This document shows positions 53,601 through 56,600 of a stretch of 64,000 bases of DNA, piece after piece. Both the position numbers and the translations under genes were made by a program. The notes beneath the pieces were generated by a model. That model worked only from the letters and a program-made list of their open reading frames with translations. It had not been told where the DNA came from and made no database searches. Source of the DNA: Siphonodentalium dalli (lineage: Eukaryota > Mollusca > Scaphopoda > Gadilida > Siphonodentaliidae). The DNA lies in assembly GCA_032622095.1 (NCBI GenBank), contig CP136067.1, forward strand, positions 192,598,052 to 192,662,051, given 5' to 3'. Within the stretch, counting starts at the first letter, position 1; each line of letters starts with the position of its first letter.

Positions 53601-56600
53601 TATACGAAAACGTCTTACAGTCCCTTTAACGACATATTACGGACTTATTCGGGTGCGTTAAACTGTTCAGTTAGTATTCAGGCACAATGCCAACAGGAGG
53701 CATATAGCATTCTACTACATCGTCGACAATCTCAAGCAAATCGACCGTACCACTCCATAGAAAACATCATCTGAACTACGCTCAATTGTAAATATTTACT
53801 TCTCGATTCGGGACGCAACTATCGGTGATAAACTAACGATAACGATTTCGCCATCGAGAGTTACTGAATTTAATTAATATATAATAATGACGGTGTGCGT
53901 TGTCAGTTTGTCTTTAGTATTTGCAAGAATAACCACTTTGAGCAATGATATCATCCATTCTATCTGATCATCCTACCGGAGTGATTCACATCACTTCAAG
54001 GGCTTTGTAATTCCAATTTTACCAAAATGTTATGGTGTCAAAATGAAGTGTTCTGATCACTTTTAGTATCAATCATATAGCAATCAATGAAATTGCTTTA
54101 CCATTGTAATAATAATAATAATTCATAATGGCTTATTTAAAAATATAAAATTTGAACTTATTAATATAGAGGTTTTTGATTTTCGAACCAAAATTCAACA
54201 AACACAAACTCCGTATCAAAGAAGAAAATATGAGAGTATACACTGTACTAAATGATGAACTATAAAAACAACAAACAACAAACCACCCACACCCACCTCG
54301 ACAGCAAACCACCCACACCCACACCCGACAACAAACCACCCACACCCACCCCGACAACAAACCACCGACAACCACCACCGACAACAAACCACCCACACAC
54401 ACCCCCGACAACAAACCACCCACACCCATGCACCCCGACAACAAACCACCCACAACCACCCCGACAAATAAACCACCCACACCCACACCGACAACAAACC
54501 TCCCACACCCACCCCCGACAACAAACCACCCACACCCTTTTCTTTGTAAAATTTATACTTGGAACTCAGGGGGGGGTAATTAAAAAATAGCAGGAAGGTA
54601 TACCGGGGTGGGCGGCTATTCAAAAACACGTTTTTTTTTCAACCTCATTTTTTTTACTAAAGATCTTTTGTGCCCATATTTGACATTTGTAACAGTTAAA
54701 AACATATTATAAGAATTTATAACTGCAAAAATAAACACAATATTTATGTTACTGGGACCTCATATGGGCCTCAGCGGAGATGACATTAAGCTATTGCATG
54801 TTGATATGGGAAGGTTCATGTGGTGAACAAAATTCATTCCCGACACCCTGTAGAAAAAGCTTCAAGAAATTTTTAACTGAAAAAAAAACTTGTCCTGATG
54901 AAACTAAAGCCTAGATCATTGTGTGCATGGAAATAGAGCAAGCAACTGTCTCAAACATTAATCAATGGCTAGAAAATAACTGTCATCAGTGCATCAAGCC
55001 AATCAGTTAATTATTTGTATGTCTATCAACTAAGGATCTCTCACAAGACCTGAAGTATCCAAGTCTGGTATAGTGTTGTGACAGCTTGTCATCTATAATA
55101 TAAACGACTAGGATCTGTCCGGATTTTTCTCTCAGACTCATGGATCAAGTTCAACCAAATTTGGTTTGGTGACTCGGGGTACCATAGCGGATGTTATAAC
55201 AGTGTTAGTTTTTCAAAATTTTGAATTAAAAAAACAAACAAAATTGGTTTTCTTAAATTGAGCAAGGATTTCAATCTAAAAAAATATATATTTAAAACAA
55301 TTTGGCATGGAATATGTTAGATAATGAGCTGGTTGACAGACTATTCAGGAAATATTTAGAAATTATGGAATTGTGTGTATCCTGCACACTGACCTAGGTT
55401 TACAGATGAATAGCAATTTATAAAAATAAAAATTCAATTAAAACAGCTTCTGAAACAGGTTAAACTGTTATCTGAACAAAATGAGATAATTCGCAGCATA
55501 TGAATGATATCAGTAGTTGTATGCGGTTTTAGACCCAAATTTAGTGAAATATGTGGTTGGGGGTTTGGTGTCAAAAAATTGGGAGTGAAAAATTATGTTT
55601 TTTGCAGGTTTGGGGGTGGTGGGTTCCCGAAAATGCCAGATGAAATTTCCTTAATCCCCACACAAAGTATAGCCAGTATCGAAGTCACCACTCAAGGGAT
55701 ATTATATCATGGGACATTGTTCACACATGTTGATACCAATCAGAGCCAGACTGGACACAAGGCGACCCATAAAATGTGAGCACACAGAAAGCAGTATTGG
55801 CCAAGTAAATATATGATTTGTAAATAACTACTTCTGAGCCAATAGTTCAATAAACAATGGAGAATGTTAAACGGAATTGGAGTTCGTGCGCCTCATCTGA
55901 AATCAAAATTACTTTATCATACAAGCCTTGAAATAGGGTGTCTGTTATTTGCAGAATGAGGTCCCCAGAGGGTGAATTTAGTGATGCTACCCCGCATAGC
56001 AGGCTAGCAGTACCAAATTCACCCTCTGATAACCTCATTCTGCTGAGGTGTAAGCAGAATGAAGTCCCCAGAGGGTGAATTTGGTTATGCTAGCCCGCTA
56101 TGCGGGATAGCGTCACTAAATTCACCCTCTGGGGACCTCATTCTGCAAATGACAGACACACTATTTCAAGGCTTGTTATACTAGTTGTTTTATAAATAAT
56201 AGGTTTGAACTGTCGGAATAATATATTTTCGTATCTTTCAGTTCTGTTACTCTTCGCTAAATATCTTATTCTTCTTCTGTCCGTCATCACCAAAGTAATG
56301 TGTGCCTGATCGCCAATAATCTGCTCCTCTTCGATAAATTACTCGCTTCCTCTTCGCTAATTTAATCTGTCCCTCTTTGCCAAATTACTCTGTTTCTCTT
56401 CTCAAACAATATGTTCGTCTTCTCCAATACGGCCTGTCACTAACTCGCGGCAATATTGGATCCACCAGGTCCGGTTCCGTGGTTTTAGTGCTACAGGTCA
56501 AAGTTTTGAAGTACATTTCCATATATGGAAGTCATGAATAATTCAAAAGCTACATATATGTAAATGCTACTCCAAAACTTTGACCAGTAGAACTAAAACC

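Noticed and set aside
54133-54629. Overlapping ORFs of 91-137 aa rich in G/V/C or P/T/N/H
   Set aside because: Translation of a minisatellite; all frames are open.
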